From assembly GCA_002731015.1 (NCBI GenBank), contig PBZM01000029.1:1-33304 (forward strand): a stretch of DNA of 33,304 nt, given 5' to 3'. The notes below the pieces were generated by a model. That model saw only the letters and a list, made by a program, of their open reading frames with translations, had not been told where the DNA came from and ran no database searches. This document shows, piece by piece, positions 22,956-31,705 of this stretch. The translations under genes were made by a program, and so were the position numbers. This DNA is from Gammaproteobacteria bacterium. GTDB taxonomy: Bacteria; Pseudomonadota; Gammaproteobacteria; Pseudomonadales; Litorivicinaceae. Position 1 is the first letter of the stretch. Every line of letters begins with the position of its first letter.

Positions 22956-24134
22956 ATGAAAGGTCTTGCGTCAGTGCATTGGTTTAAAATCTTCACTAGA
23001 TTTCTGAGGCTTGGCTGTACGTCTTTCGGTGGACCCGTCGCGCACATCGGGATATTTCGACGCGAATTCGTAGAAAAAGACAAGCTCATGGTTGATGAGC
23101 ACTATGCCTCTTTGGTCGCACTGAGCCAAGTCATTCCTGGGCCCACATCATCGCAGGTAGGAATGGCGCTCGGTTTCAGTCTCGGAGGCACCAAAGGTGC
23201 TATCGCGGCGTGGAGTGGGTTTACGCTGCCGAGCGTCATTATCATGGTTATCGCTGCTTTATGGGTGTTACAGGGTGGCTCCTTCACCGCTGGCTGGTTG
23301 ATAGCGGCAATGAAGATTGTCGCAGTCGGAGTCGTGACCCAAGCGTTGCTTAGCATGTGGTATCAGCTTTGCGTTGACCGTGAAACAAAAATTACCGCTT
23401 TAATTGCCGCGATTACGTTTTTTGCTTTCCCAATTGTGTTGACCCAAGTGGCTCTTATCGGGCTCGCCTTGATTATAGGATTCGCATTGAAAGGCACCGT
23501 TAAAAATGATGCTTTCAATTTCGATCGATCCAAGTCGAAAGTTACTGGGATTATAAGTTTCGCGATTTGGATTGTGCTGATGTCGATAGCTGTCTTCTTC
23601 GAGTCCGATTCGCAATGGATAGCACTTTTGACGGGTAACATTTTGAGTGGTGGGCTTGTGTTTGGGGGTGGTCATGTGGTCCTCCCATTCTTGCAGGCTG
23701 AATTTGTGCCCTCGATCGACATAACTTCTTTTTTGGCGGGTTACGGCGTCGCTCAAGCTGTTCCAGGACCGTTATTTTCGGTCGCCGCGTTTATTGGAAC
23801 TATTTTGTTGCCCGAATCGCTTGGTTTAGCGGCTCTAGTCGCTGTAATTGCAATTTTTTTACCGGGTATGGTTCTCATGGTTGCGGCAGTTAGCTTGGGT
23901 CAATCTATGATTGGATTCAAAAAACAAATGATGTTTGTGAATGCGGTTGTGGTAGGTCTATTGCTTACTGTTTTAGTAAATCCGATCTTCACCCAGTCAG
24001 TTTATTCCGGTTTTACTACATGTCTTGCATTGCTGAGCTTGCTGATGAGTGTCGTTTTTAAGAGATCACCACTCGAGCTCGTTCTTGTAATAACGATGAC
24101 GAGTTACGCCGGTCATCTTGCGGGGTACCTCTAG
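22956..24134 (+). CDS. chrA: Chromate transporter ChrA, two-domain type
   Basis: A 392-residue inner-membrane protein with two CHR halves. Motifs are GCTSFGGPVAHIGIFRREFV, SQVIPGPTSSQVGMALGF and, in the second half, LVFGGGHVVLPFLQAEFV and GVAQAVPGPLFSVAAFIG. Family members export chromate and give resistance, though natural substrates in uncontaminated habitats are unclear. ATG 22956 is chosen; a TTG four codons earlier is also possible, and no strong ribosome-binding site marks either. It converges with bdhA. Confidence 0.93.
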   Translation: MKGLASVHWFKIFTRFLRLGCTSFGGPVAHIGIFRREFVEKDKLMVDEHYASLVALSQVIPGPTSSQVGMALGFSLGGTKGAIAAWSGFTLPSVIIMVIAALWVLQGGSFTAGWLIAAMKIVAVGVVTQALLSMWYQLCVDRETKITALIAAITFFAFPIVLTQVALIGLALIIGFALKGTVKNDAFNFDRSKSKVTGIISFAIWIVLMSIAVFFESDSQWIALLTGNILSGGLVFGGGHVVLPFLQAEFVPSIDITSFLAGYGVAQAVPGPLFSVAAFIGTILLPESLGLAALVAVIAIFLPGMVLMVAAVSLGQSMIGFKKQMMFVNAVVVGLLLTVLVNPIFTQSVYSGFTTCLALLSLLMSVVFKRSPLELVLVITMTSYAGHLAGYL

Positions 24135-24362
24135 CCAAAATCCATCTTGTCACACTTACAGTTATCGCTTTTTGACCGCCGTTGAGCGATCTCAGTCCAA
24201 CCACTCGTCAGGACCTCTCAGGATCAAAAAGTTGTGATTGAAACGAAAAAACCGTGTTATCAATCGGGGCGTGGTGGGGTCTCGTTATCAAATATTTATC
24301 AGATGCGACTAGACTCGTTTTCGTTGCATTTAGCTCAAGTGACGCGACTCGTCAGGACGGTT

Positions 24363-25139
24363 TTATTGCGCTGTCCAGCCACCATCCACTGGTAGGTTGG
24401 TACCGGTAATCTGTGATGCTGCTTCAGTACAAAGAAACCGAACCAGTTCCCCCAGCTGGTCTGTTGTAACAAATTGTTTAGAAGGTTGCTTTTCAGACAA
24501 TAATGCTCGACCACCTTCTTCTTCGCTGACGCTCAAATCGAATGCACGTTGTTCGATTTGCGTTTGAATGAGCGGTGTATGTGTCCATCCCGGACAAATT
24601 GCATTACATGTAATATTCAGCTCTGCAGTCTCGAGGGCTGTTACCTTAGTAAGACCGACCAAACCATGCTTAGCCGCTACATACGCTGGTTTGTTTATAG
24701 AGGCGACTAGCCCATGAACACTTGCGATGTTGATGATGCGTCCATAGTTCTGTTCCTTCATGGCGGGCAAGCACAATCTTGTTGTATGGAATGAGGCGCT
24801 CAAATTTAACGCGATAATTTGATCCCATTTCTCGACAGGAAATTTATCTATCGGGGCGATGTGTTGCATGCCAGCATTATTAACTAAAATGCTGACAGTT
24901 CCTTCGCTAGATAAGAGCTCACTGATCGCCTTCTCAATCGAAAAAACGTTCGTTAGATCTGTTCCGATGTAGATTGGTTCTGATGAACTCAACGACCCAA
25001 TATCAGAGAGTACCGAATCGATTGCGTCCGGCGTCCCGAACCCGTTAAGAACCAAGCGGTACCCAGCTTCGGCAAGTGAACGCGCAATTCCAAGGCCGAT
25101 GCCACTCGTGCTGCCAGTTACGAGAGCTAGTTTTTCCAT
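24363..25139 (-). CDS. bdhA: 3-hydroxybutyrate dehydrogenase
   Basis: A 258-residue short-chain dehydrogenase that oxidises D-3-hydroxybutyrate to acetoacetate with NAD+. The cofactor motif is TGSTSGIGLGIA, then NNAG. The catalytic triad is in IASVHGLVASINKPAYVAAKHG (Ser, Tyr, Lys). ETAELNITCNAICPGWTHTPL and the C-terminal LPVDGGWTAQ are close to BdhA of polyhydroxybutyrate-degrading bacteria. GAGAGA precedes the ATG. It lies 71 nt downstream of the SbmA/BacA-like gene on the same strand. Confidence 0.93.
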   Translation of the reverse strand: MEKLALVTGSTSGIGLGIARSLAEAGYRLVLNGFGTPDAIDSVLSDIGSLSSSEPIYIGTDLTNVFSIEKAISELLSSEGTVSILVNNAGMQHIAPIDKFPVEKWDQIIALNLSASFHTTRLCLPAMKEQNYGRIINIASVHGLVASINKPAYVAAKHGLVGLTKVTALETAELNITCNAICPGWTHTPLIQTQIEQRAFDLSVSEEEGGRALLSEKQPSKQFVTTDQLGELVRFLCTEAASQITGTNLPVDGGWTAQ

Positions 25140-25210
25140 CCATCGTCTCTCTTCGGCGTTTCAAAAGCGTCGGTGCTCAGGTGAAACGCATAATGAATCG
25201 GGAGCAAGAA

Positions 25211-26203
25211 CTAGGTCCGCAATGCGCCCGTCTCAGATTCATGAATACGTCTCTCAAATTCTCTTAAACGCTTGTAAACGCTTAATAATTCGATAATTGT
25301 AGGCCAAGCCTTTAACAAATACTGCATAGAACCTTCGACACGCCCGAATGCTCTAATAATCTGCTGCATAACACCCAGGGTTACGACACCTGCCACGATC
25401 GCAGGAGCCAATAAGACGTATGCGCTCAGCACATTCGCTTGCAGATACGCGATGCGCCCGATATTGAAATACAAGTAGCGAAGATAGCTTAAATAATGAA
25501 TGCTCCTCACGCCCTCAAATAACTCCCCAATTGTTTTTGGCCTCACTGTCTCGTCGTCTTCGGCGATTACCAATATTTTTCTGTAGGCGGCTTCCTTCTT
25601 CTGGAGGTCGTATTCGATACCGACCAACCGGAGTAGCCACCCCAATCCGATTAAAAATAACGTACCACCAACACTCCAGACTAATGCACCTGTTAGCAGA
25701 CCGTATTGCCAGTCACCGAAAAAGAAGATAGGGATGCCCATCGATAAGCCAAAAAGTATCGGTATGAATTGAATCAGAACCATGATCGCTTCAATCAGAC
25801 TGGTACCAAGCTGCTCCATGATACGCGAGAATTTTATTGTATCTTCCTGGACACGTTGGGCAGCCCCCTCGATCGCTCTCGCCCTATCGTAGACCGCGTG
25901 ATACCACTCAACCATCGATGCGCGCCATCGAAACAAATAGTGCGAGGTGAAATAACTAACCACAACAGCAATTGCTACATATATGCCTGCGAGATAGATG
26001 AAACTAAACAAGCTTGCCCAATATTCCTCGATTGTGATCGCGTTTGGCGTTGCGAGTGCCTTTTGAATCATGTCGTAAAATTCGCCAAACCACTCATTGA
26101 TTTCAACATCAATTTTTACTTGTACCCACAGGGACGATAAAATAAGTGCGGAGCCAAGCCACGCCCATAATATCCATTTACGATCAGAGAAAAATCTGAA
26201 CAT
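25211..26203 (-). CDS. SbmA/BacA-like peptide transporter
   Basis: A 330-residue inner-membrane protein with about six membrane segments and no ATPase domain. Family marks are NEWFGEFYDMIQKAL, FRWRASMVEWYHAVYDRARA, IEGAAQRVQEDTIKF and QYLLKAWPTIIELLSVYKRL, as in SbmA/BacA, which import peptide antibiotics and related compounds using the proton gradient. It is clearly shorter than SbmA (406) or BacA (about 420), mainly at the N-terminal side and in the loops. ATG 26203 is chosen (AGGA upstream); an in-frame GTG two codons earlier overlaps that site. Confidence 0.85.
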   Translation of the reverse strand: MFRFFSDRKWILWAWLGSALILSSLWVQVKIDVEINEWFGEFYDMIQKALATPNAITIEEYWASLFSFIYLAGIYVAIAVVVSYFTSHYLFRWRASMVEWYHAVYDRARAIEGAAQRVQEDTIKFSRIMEQLGTSLIEAIMVLIQFIPILFGLSMGIPIFFFGDWQYGLLTGALVWSVGGTLFLIGLGWLLRLVGIEYDLQKKEAAYRKILVIAEDDETVRPKTIGELFEGVRSIHYLSYLRYLYFNIGRIAYLQANVLSAYVLLAPAIVAGVVTLGVMQQIIRAFGRVEGSMQYLLKAWPTIIELLSVYKRLREFERRIHESETGALRT

Positions 26204-26348
26204 ATTCACTTCCTATCTTTTTCAGAGAAACCTAGTAGCATCCAAGTGTATTCCGGATCGAAACAACAGTGCGTTTTTTTTTAATCTGCCCTATCGTCTC
26301 GATCAACTAACTACACGGTTATGGTGCTGAATTTAGAAGGATCCAAGA

Positions 26349-27065
26349 TTGCAAGCATTCGAACTCTTTGATGATGTTCCACATACTGAACACGCGGTCA
26401 CGTTGTTCAATCAGGACTTTCATCACGCCGGTCAGACAGATGACCTCACTATATTCCAGGCAGAATATGCGTTGAAAGCCCCGGACCTTGAGTGCTTGCA
26501 TTGTCTGTTGGCTGATCAATTGGTTGGAGAAGATAACGAAACGCCATGGTTAAGTGCCCCAGTGATGGCCGCCTATGTATCGCTTGTGGAGCGGGAGGAC
26601 GGTGTACCTGTAAGGTTAGATGATGCCCTTTGTATTCTCGAAAACCGCCAGCGGCTGTATTTGGTGCGTATGATACTGCGACAACCAACACTCGAACCGT
26701 GGAGTGACGATGCTGACCTGAGCATCACTGTGTATCGTGCGGAATCGCAAGATGGAGTGCATCAGGGTTTCTATGACCAGGTTGCGAATGAGGCGCATGA
26801 TGCCATGGCAGCCTGTCTTTATTGGCACGGACAGATGGATATCGAAGATGACGCGATACGCGAGAATCATCAAATTGCGGTCGAGGCACTGCAAACGGTC
26901 GTGCGTGATTTAATTGAAGAATTCAATCAGCAGATGCCGGAAGGACTGGTCGCAAATCTTGAACAGGCGGGTATGTTTGATGATGATTTAGAGGAAGAAC
27001 TAGAAGAAATCGAAGATGATGACACCGATAATTCGTCAGACCCTGGGCCACCTATTATTCACTGA
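26349..27065 (+). CDS. Hypothetical acidic protein upstream of pgi
   Basis: A 238-residue protein with no recognised domain. It is acidic throughout, with an extreme C-terminal run of Asp and Glu (DDDLEEELEEIEDDDTDN). The middle is helical, with several short His-containing motifs (LECLHCLLADQLVG, NEAHDAMAACLYWHG), and no signal or membrane segment is seen. The TTG start at 26349 has AGAAGG 9 nt upstream, and the next Met in frame is too far downstream. It ends only 2 nt before pgi, so it is co-transcribed and probably translationally coupled with it. Confidence 0.7.
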   Translation: MQAFELFDDVPHTEHAVTLFNQDFHHAGQTDDLTIFQAEYALKAPDLECLHCLLADQLVGEDNETPWLSAPVMAAYVSLVEREDGVPVRLDDALCILENRQRLYLVRMILRQPTLEPWSDDADLSITVYRAESQDGVHQGFYDQVANEAHDAMAACLYWHGQMDIEDDAIRENHQIAVEALQTVVRDLIEEFNQQMPEGLVANLEQAGMFDDDLEEELEEIEDDDTDNSSDPGPPIIH

Positions 27066-27067
27066 GT

Positions 27068-28681
27068 ATGATTTTGATTGACGAGATTTCATCCATATCA
27101 AGACATTGGGATCAGACACTTACCACCCTTTTTAAAAACGATCCGGGGCGAGCGTCGCGTTTCGTTGCCGAGGGCGCAGGGTTACGACTTGATTATTCCA
27201 AGCACTGGCTCGATTGTGCGGTTCTTTCCAAGTTAGTTGATTTATTGTGCACCTCTGATTTCCTAGAGACGCGTGCGTCGATGTTTGCTGGCGATCGCAT
27301 AAATACCACCGAAAATCGGGCGGTACTTCATGTCGGCCTGCGTGGCAAATCCACAGATAACTTTACAGTTGATGGTGCTCCGGTCACGCCATCCGTGATT
27401 CAAGCACGTAATCAAGCCTATGGCTTCGCTGAAGATATTCGAAAAGGTATATTTGTTGGTGCCACAGGTGAAGCTTTTACAGACGTGGTCAATATTGGGA
27501 TTGGTGGCTCAGGTTTAGGACCTTTGACGGTCGCTGAAGCTCTCAAGCCGATGATTGATGGGCCGAAACTTCATTACGTATCCAACGTAGATGGTGCCCA
27601 TTTGCATGACGTATTAGTCACCCTCGATCCGCGTACCACCCTGATATTAATTGCATCAAAGACTTTCACGACACAGGAAACAATGCACAACGCTGCCAAA
27701 GCTAAACAATGGATATCTAATGTGTTAGGCGAGACCGCTATTGCAGAACATTTCGCAGCTTTATCAATTAATGTCGAAGCCATGCGGTCTTTTGGTATTG
27801 CAGATACGCGGATGTTTAGATTCTGGGATTGGGTTGGTGGCCGCTACTCTGTTTGGTCGACAATAGGGCTGTCCCTGATGATCGCAATGGGCCCCGAGGT
27901 GTTTGATCGCTTGCTTTCTGGTGCAAGAGAGATGGATCGACATTTTCAAAACGCGCCTGCTGATCATAATATTCCGATATTAATGGCGCTGATCGGGATC
28001 TGGTATAGAAATGGATTTGGCTTAGACACTCATGCGATCTTGCCATACGAACAACGTTTGCACCGCTTTCCAGCATACCTACAACAAATGGAAATGGAGT
28101 CTAATGGCAAGAGGGTAGATCGGGCTGGCGAGCCTTTAGACTATGATACGTGTCCGGTGATATGGGGCGAACCCGGTACCAATGGCCAACATGCATTCCA
28201 CCAACTGCTACATCAAGGCACCATGGTCTGCCCGGTTGATTTTATTTTGACCGCAAATCCGATCAATACAGACCATGAATCGCACTCTTTGCTGAATGCG
28301 AATTGTCTGGCACAGGCCGAGGCTTTGGCGTTCGGAATGTCGACAGATAAGGTTCTTGAAAAGATGCTCGCTGACGGATGGTCTAGATCGGATGCGATAC
28401 GACTCGCATCCCATCGAACTTTTCCGGGTAACAGACCTAGCTCACTAATTATGATGGATGCGCTGACGCCAGAGAACTTGGGTGCTTTAATTGCGGCTTA
28501 TGAGCACAAGGTTTTTACTCAAGGGATCCTGTGGAATATCAATTCCTACGATCAGTGGGGCGTGGAGTTAGGAAAAGCGCAATGTAATGCGCTTAGGCTT
28601 GGTTTCGAGTCGGGCGATGCATCTAAATTTTCAACTTCTACGCAGGAGTCGCTGAAATGGCTGTTAGAAAAAAAATATTAA
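27068..28681 (+). CDS. pgi: Glucose-6-phosphate isomerase
   Basis: A 537-residue enzyme interconverting glucose-6-phosphate and fructose-6-phosphate. Diagnostic segments are NIGIGGSGLGPLTVAEAL, VSNVDGAHLHDVL, IASKTFTTQETMHNA, FRFWDWVGGRYSVWSTIGL (PROSITE-type signature 1), HRFPAYLQQMEMESNGKRV, EPGTNGQHAFHQLLHQG (catalytic His) and ILWNINSYDQWGVELGK (signature 2). Length agrees with the proteobacterial form (~549). The last 25 nt overlap the DUF2805 gene. Confidence 0.97.
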   Translation: MILIDEISSISRHWDQTLTTLFKNDPGRASRFVAEGAGLRLDYSKHWLDCAVLSKLVDLLCTSDFLETRASMFAGDRINTTENRAVLHVGLRGKSTDNFTVDGAPVTPSVIQARNQAYGFAEDIRKGIFVGATGEAFTDVVNIGIGGSGLGPLTVAEALKPMIDGPKLHYVSNVDGAHLHDVLVTLDPRTTLILIASKTFTTQETMHNAAKAKQWISNVLGETAIAEHFAALSINVEAMRSFGIADTRMFRFWDWVGGRYSVWSTIGLSLMIAMGPEVFDRLLSGAREMDRHFQNAPADHNIPILMALIGIWYRNGFGLDTHAILPYEQRLHRFPAYLQQMEMESNGKRVDRAGEPLDYDTCPVIWGEPGTNGQHAFHQLLHQGTMVCPVDFILTANPINTDHESHSLLNANCLAQAEALAFGMSTDKVLEKMLADGWSRSDAIRLASHRTFPGNRPSSLIMMDALTPENLGALIAAYEHKVFTQGILWNINSYDQWGVELGKAQCNALRLGFESGDASKFSTSTQESLKWLLEKKY

Positions 28682-28920
28682 CAGTCGATGAAATTAGCCG
28701 AATTATCGAAATGGCTTGGGAAGATAGGACCCCGTTTGAGGCCATCGAGTCATCGTTCGAACTCAAGGAGGCTGAAGTGATCCGTCTCATGAGGCAGAAA
28801 ATGAAGCCATCGAGTTTTAAGATTTGGAGGGCGCGTGTCTCTGGTCGCAAAACGAAACATGTGGCAAGGCGGGGTTTTCTATTGGGGCGTCACGTGTGTC
28901 CCACGCAAAGAAACCGTTAA
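28657..28920 (+). CDS. DUF2805 (TIGR03643) family protein
   Basis: An 87-residue basic protein with MAWEDRTPFEAIESSFELKE at its centre, followed by EVIRLMRQKMKPSSFKIWRARV, the signature of DUF2805/TIGR03643. The helix pattern suggests a helix-turn-helix-like fold. Function unknown. ATG 28657 has AGGAG about 8 nt upstream, inside the pgi coding sequence, and the 25-nt overlap indicates coupling. Confidence 0.85.
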   Translation: MAVRKKILTVDEISRIIEMAWEDRTPFEAIESSFELKEAEVIRLMRQKMKPSSFKIWRARVSGRKTKHVARRGFLLGRHVCPTQRNR

Positions 28921-29013
28921 AATAAAAGGTTATAAGCATTAATCAAATTATTCTTTTAAGATCTAACAAAAAATGATTAACCTATTACAGGTAGGGTTAA
29001 GGAAATAAGCGCA

Positions 29014-29964
29014 ATGAACTTATGCAAAATACTGACGGCGATTGCCGGCCTAATAATTACAGGTATCGCAAACGCAGCCTCGATCGGTCCGATTATTGGT
29101 AGTTTTGAATTGATCGATCTTCTAGAAGCCGAGCGCGCGACGGTTCTCGAAATTCGCAGTGATAAGAAGGCGTATTTAGACCAGCATATTCCGGGATCGG
29201 TACATATACCCTACGCAGAATTTCGTGGCCCAGACAAGAATCCAGGCAAAGTTCCTGATGTTACGCAGCTCGCAAATGTTCTGGGTGCACGCGGAATCGA
29301 TACCAACAAGACGGTCGTTATCGTGCATGACGGAGTGACTCCCACCGACTTCGGCGCTGCGGCTAGAGTTTACTGGACGCTCAAAAGCGTTGGATTCGGA
29401 TCGCTGGCCATTTTGAACGGGGGATTCAGAGGTTATCAGAAAGATGGCTTCGAGATTGCCTCCGGCGGGACAGATATTGATCGAACTTCACCGATCCTTA
29501 GGTTCGACCCGGCTTGGTATGCAGACACGGCTGAAGTCGAAAGACAAGTTTCTGGGCAGGGCAGGGCCCGCTTATTGGATGCTCGTTCGGATGATTTCTA
29601 CGCTGGTGAGGCATGGCACGATTCAGCTGCGAGACCCGGTATCCTTCCGGGCGCTGACCAATTTTCATTTGAGTCATTTTTCGACAAAAATACACCACTT
29701 CTGAAGCATAGCGATGAATTGCAAATGGTTGTTACTGCGAATCAATTGGACCAAGCTGGTACGATTTCATATTGCAATACCGGTCACTGGGCGGCTACAA
29801 ATTGGTTCGTTCTGAGCGAGGTGGTCGGAATTAAAGATATGAAGCTCTACGCGGAATCGATGGTTGAATGGTCAGCTCTCAATAAACCCATGGAAAACGT
29901 TCCCACGTCTGTACAATTCGCTATTCTTAAAACAAAGAAATGGTTTAACAATTTGGTGAATTAG
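29014..29964 (+). CDS. Periplasmic tandem-rhodanese sulfurtransferase
   Basis: A 316-residue protein with a signal peptide (ILTAIAGLIITGIANA, cut after ANA). Two rhodanese domains follow. The first (about residues 30-150) has LDQHIPGSVHIPYAEF but no Cys in its loop (HDGVTPTDFG). The second (about 165-300) has LLDARSDDFYAG and the active site SYCNTGHWAATNW. It likely handles thiosulfate or another sulfane-sulfur donor in the periplasm. It is followed 3 nt later by a YeeE/YedE transporter, so the pair may capture and import reduced sulfur. The ribosome-binding AAGGA is 12 nt before the ATG. Confidence 0.88.
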   Translation: MNLCKILTAIAGLIITGIANAASIGPIIGSFELIDLLEAERATVLEIRSDKKAYLDQHIPGSVHIPYAEFRGPDKNPGKVPDVTQLANVLGARGIDTNKTVVIVHDGVTPTDFGAAARVYWTLKSVGFGSLAILNGGFRGYQKDGFEIASGGTDIDRTSPILRFDPAWYADTAEVERQVSGQGRARLLDARSDDFYAGEAWHDSAARPGILPGADQFSFESFFDKNTPLLKHSDELQMVVTANQLDQAGTISYCNTGHWAATNWFVLSEVVGIKDMKLYAESMVEWSALNKPMENVPTSVQFAILKTKKWFNNLVN

Positions 29965-29967
29965 CGT

Positions 29968-31059
29968 TTGGTCACACGAACATCGCTTGTCATTATTCTC
30001 CTTCTTACGCTCGCTGTAATAGCGGGCGTTCGTTTTTCCCTTCTGCTTGGTCTCGGTATTACTATTGGATTTGTCCTAGAACGCTACGGGTTCGGGTTTG
30101 CTGGACCTTGGAGACGTTTCATTCGGGACCGAGACGCGCAAGGTATAATAGCTCAACTAATCGCGATTGGACTGACCGCCTTAGCGATACAGCCTTTGAT
30201 AGCGTATGCGCCGGGAACACTGATAGGAGCCATAGCTCCCGTTTCACTCACTATGATCATCGCCGCAGCTGTTTTTGGCCTGTCGATGCAAATGATCCTA
30301 GGGTGCGGTTCGGGGACACTCGTTAACGCTGGTTCTGGCAACCCTCTTGCGTTAGCGGCGCTTCCATTCTTCGGCTTGGGTAGCTTCCTTGGATCGCTAC
30401 TGATCCCTGTCGCTATCCAATCTACGCCCCACATTCCATTAAGTCTCACAAAACTGCTTGGCGTCGAGCGGAGTGTGGTTATCACACTGGCCGGGTTACT
30501 AATCATTGGATTGGTCGTCCGCGGCTTTAGTCAGGGCCCGATTTGGAATAGAAGATTTCTCACAGCGGCCATATTATTGGCTGCGCTCGCTATTCTGCAC
30601 GTGCTTATCGCTGGCCAACCTTGGGGAGTGGTCTATGGTCTTGGGCTTTGGGCTGCAAAAGCCGCGCAGGGAATTGGCTGGGACCCAAATACGGCGCAAT
30701 TTTGGGTTCATCCAATTAATGCATCAGCGCTCAAGGGGTCAATACTCACGGATACTACTTCTCTAACCAATATTGGCCTTGTCATGGGATCTGCCCTGGC
30801 AGCTTGGATAGATTCCGTTAACAGACCATTCAAGCAGCCTATCGCTATTTGGTATTACCTCATCGCGGCTCTTTTTGGCCTGCTTCTGGGTATCTCCTCA
30901 CGACTTGCATTTGGGTGTAACGTTGGTGGTCTTTTTAGTGGAATCGCATCAGGTTCGGTGCATGGTTGGGCGTGGCTGGTAGCGGGTTTCATCGGAAGTA
31001 TTGCTGGTGTTTACCTGAGAGACAATCTCTGGCTTCTTGCCAGTCGAGAAGCCAAATGA
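29968..31059 (+). CDS. YeeE/YedE-family sulfur-compound transporter
   Basis: A 363-residue inner-membrane protein with about nine to ten hydrophobic segments. The repeat motifs ILGCGSGTLVNAGSGNP and AFGCNVGGLFSGIASGS, each with the conserved Cys, place it in the YeeE/YedE group that includes the thiosulfate channel TsuA. The first of the three TsuA cysteines is replaced: the N-terminal motif reads RYGFGFAGPWRRF, with Gly where RxxFCF is usual. The start is TTG 29968, three bases after the rhodanese stop. Its TGA overlaps the next ATG (ATGA). YedE relatives have also been linked to selenium in some bacteria. Confidence 0.88.
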   Translation: MVTRTSLVIILLLTLAVIAGVRFSLLLGLGITIGFVLERYGFGFAGPWRRFIRDRDAQGIIAQLIAIGLTALAIQPLIAYAPGTLIGAIAPVSLTMIIAAAVFGLSMQMILGCGSGTLVNAGSGNPLALAALPFFGLGSFLGSLLIPVAIQSTPHIPLSLTKLLGVERSVVITLAGLLIIGLVVRGFSQGPIWNRRFLTAAILLAALAILHVLIAGQPWGVVYGLGLWAAKAAQGIGWDPNTAQFWVHPINASALKGSILTDTTSLTNIGLVMGSALAAWIDSVNRPFKQPIAIWYYLIAALFGLLLGISSRLAFGCNVGGLFSGIASGSVHGWAWLVAGFIGSIAGVYLRDNLWLLASREAK

Positions 31060-31232
31060 CGAGGCGGGTTGGAATCATTATCGCAGTGTCCGCTGTCGTT
31101 TTTATCGTTGTCTTTGATTGGTTATTGGGCACACCTCCTGATCCCTACCGAGCGCCTGATCCGATGGCGTTCGGATCAACTTCTGGGGCGTCGGGAGCTA
31201 TTTGTTCGTTCGCTCCTGGGGCCGAAGAATGA
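31056..31232 (+). CDS. Small single-span membrane protein
   Basis: A 58-residue protein with an N-terminal basic start (MTRR), one hydrophobic segment (VGIIIAVSAVVFIVVFDWLL) and a short Pro/Asp/Ser-rich tail containing a single Cys (GAICSFAPG). It overlaps the transporter upstream and the alkyltransferase downstream, both as ATGA, which strongly suggests a real, co-translated gene. Function unknown; the Cys in the exposed tail may be relevant beside a sulfur transporter. Confidence 0.6.
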   Translation: MTRRVGIIIAVSAVVFIVVFDWLLGTPPDPYRAPDPMAFGSTSGASGAICSFAPGAEE

Positions 31233-31699
31233 CGCAAAAAACCGTCATTGAAACTGAGTTTGGTTACGTTAAATTAATATTTGATGGAGCCGAGTTATTG
31301 AGCGTAACCAAAGTCGCTGCAAAAGAACCAAGCGATGCCATTGACTCGTCTATTCTCGGCCCTGTCACTGATTGTATTGCGGGCAAACGCGATGGACGCG
31401 AAATTCCAATCCAATTCAACGGCTCAGTATTTCAAGTCAGCGCATGGAATGCGATACGCTCCGTAAAGGCCGGGGAGGTAATAAGCTACGCGGAGCTAGC
31501 AAGAAGAGCGGGAAATATCCGCGCAACAAGGGCTGTAGCTGCAGCTTGCGGCAAGAATCCCTGCGCAATTGTTGTTCCGTGTCACCGAATCATTCGGCGT
31601 GATAATGGCCTAGGCGGGTTTTTCTGGGGTCTTGATGTCAAGCGTGCTTTATTGAAAAGAGAAGGGCTCGGAGTCAGCGAAGATTGTCGTATTGTTTGA
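31229..31699 (+). CDS. ogt: Methylated-DNA-[protein]-cysteine S-methyltransferase
   Basis: A 156-residue suicide repair protein that takes alkyl groups from O6-alkylguanine. The active site is AIVVPC118HRIIRR, preceded by the helix-turn-helix segment VISYAELARRAG with the DNA-inserting Arg in NIRATRAVAAACGKNP. ATG 31229 is used because it overlaps the preceding stop and gives a normal short Ogt N-terminus. It is the last gene of the rhodanese-YeeE unit and converges on the AlkA-like gene, 6 nt apart. Confidence 0.95.
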   Translation: MTQKTVIETEFGYVKLIFDGAELLSVTKVAAKEPSDAIDSSILGPVTDCIAGKRDGREIPIQFNGSVFQVSAWNAIRSVKAGEVISYAELARRAGNIRATRAVAAACGKNPCAIVVPCHRIIRRDNGLGGFFWGLDVKRALLKREGLGVSEDCRIV

Positions 31700-31705
31700 C
31701 AGGTC

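Noticed and set aside
24203-24358. 12-bp direct repeat ACTCGTCAGGAC (24203-24214 and 24347-24358) between chrA and bdhA
   Set aside because: Two isolated copies in a short convergent gap, with no further structure; TGACG-CGACT-CGTCA next to it has no T-run, so neither an att site nor a terminator is supported.
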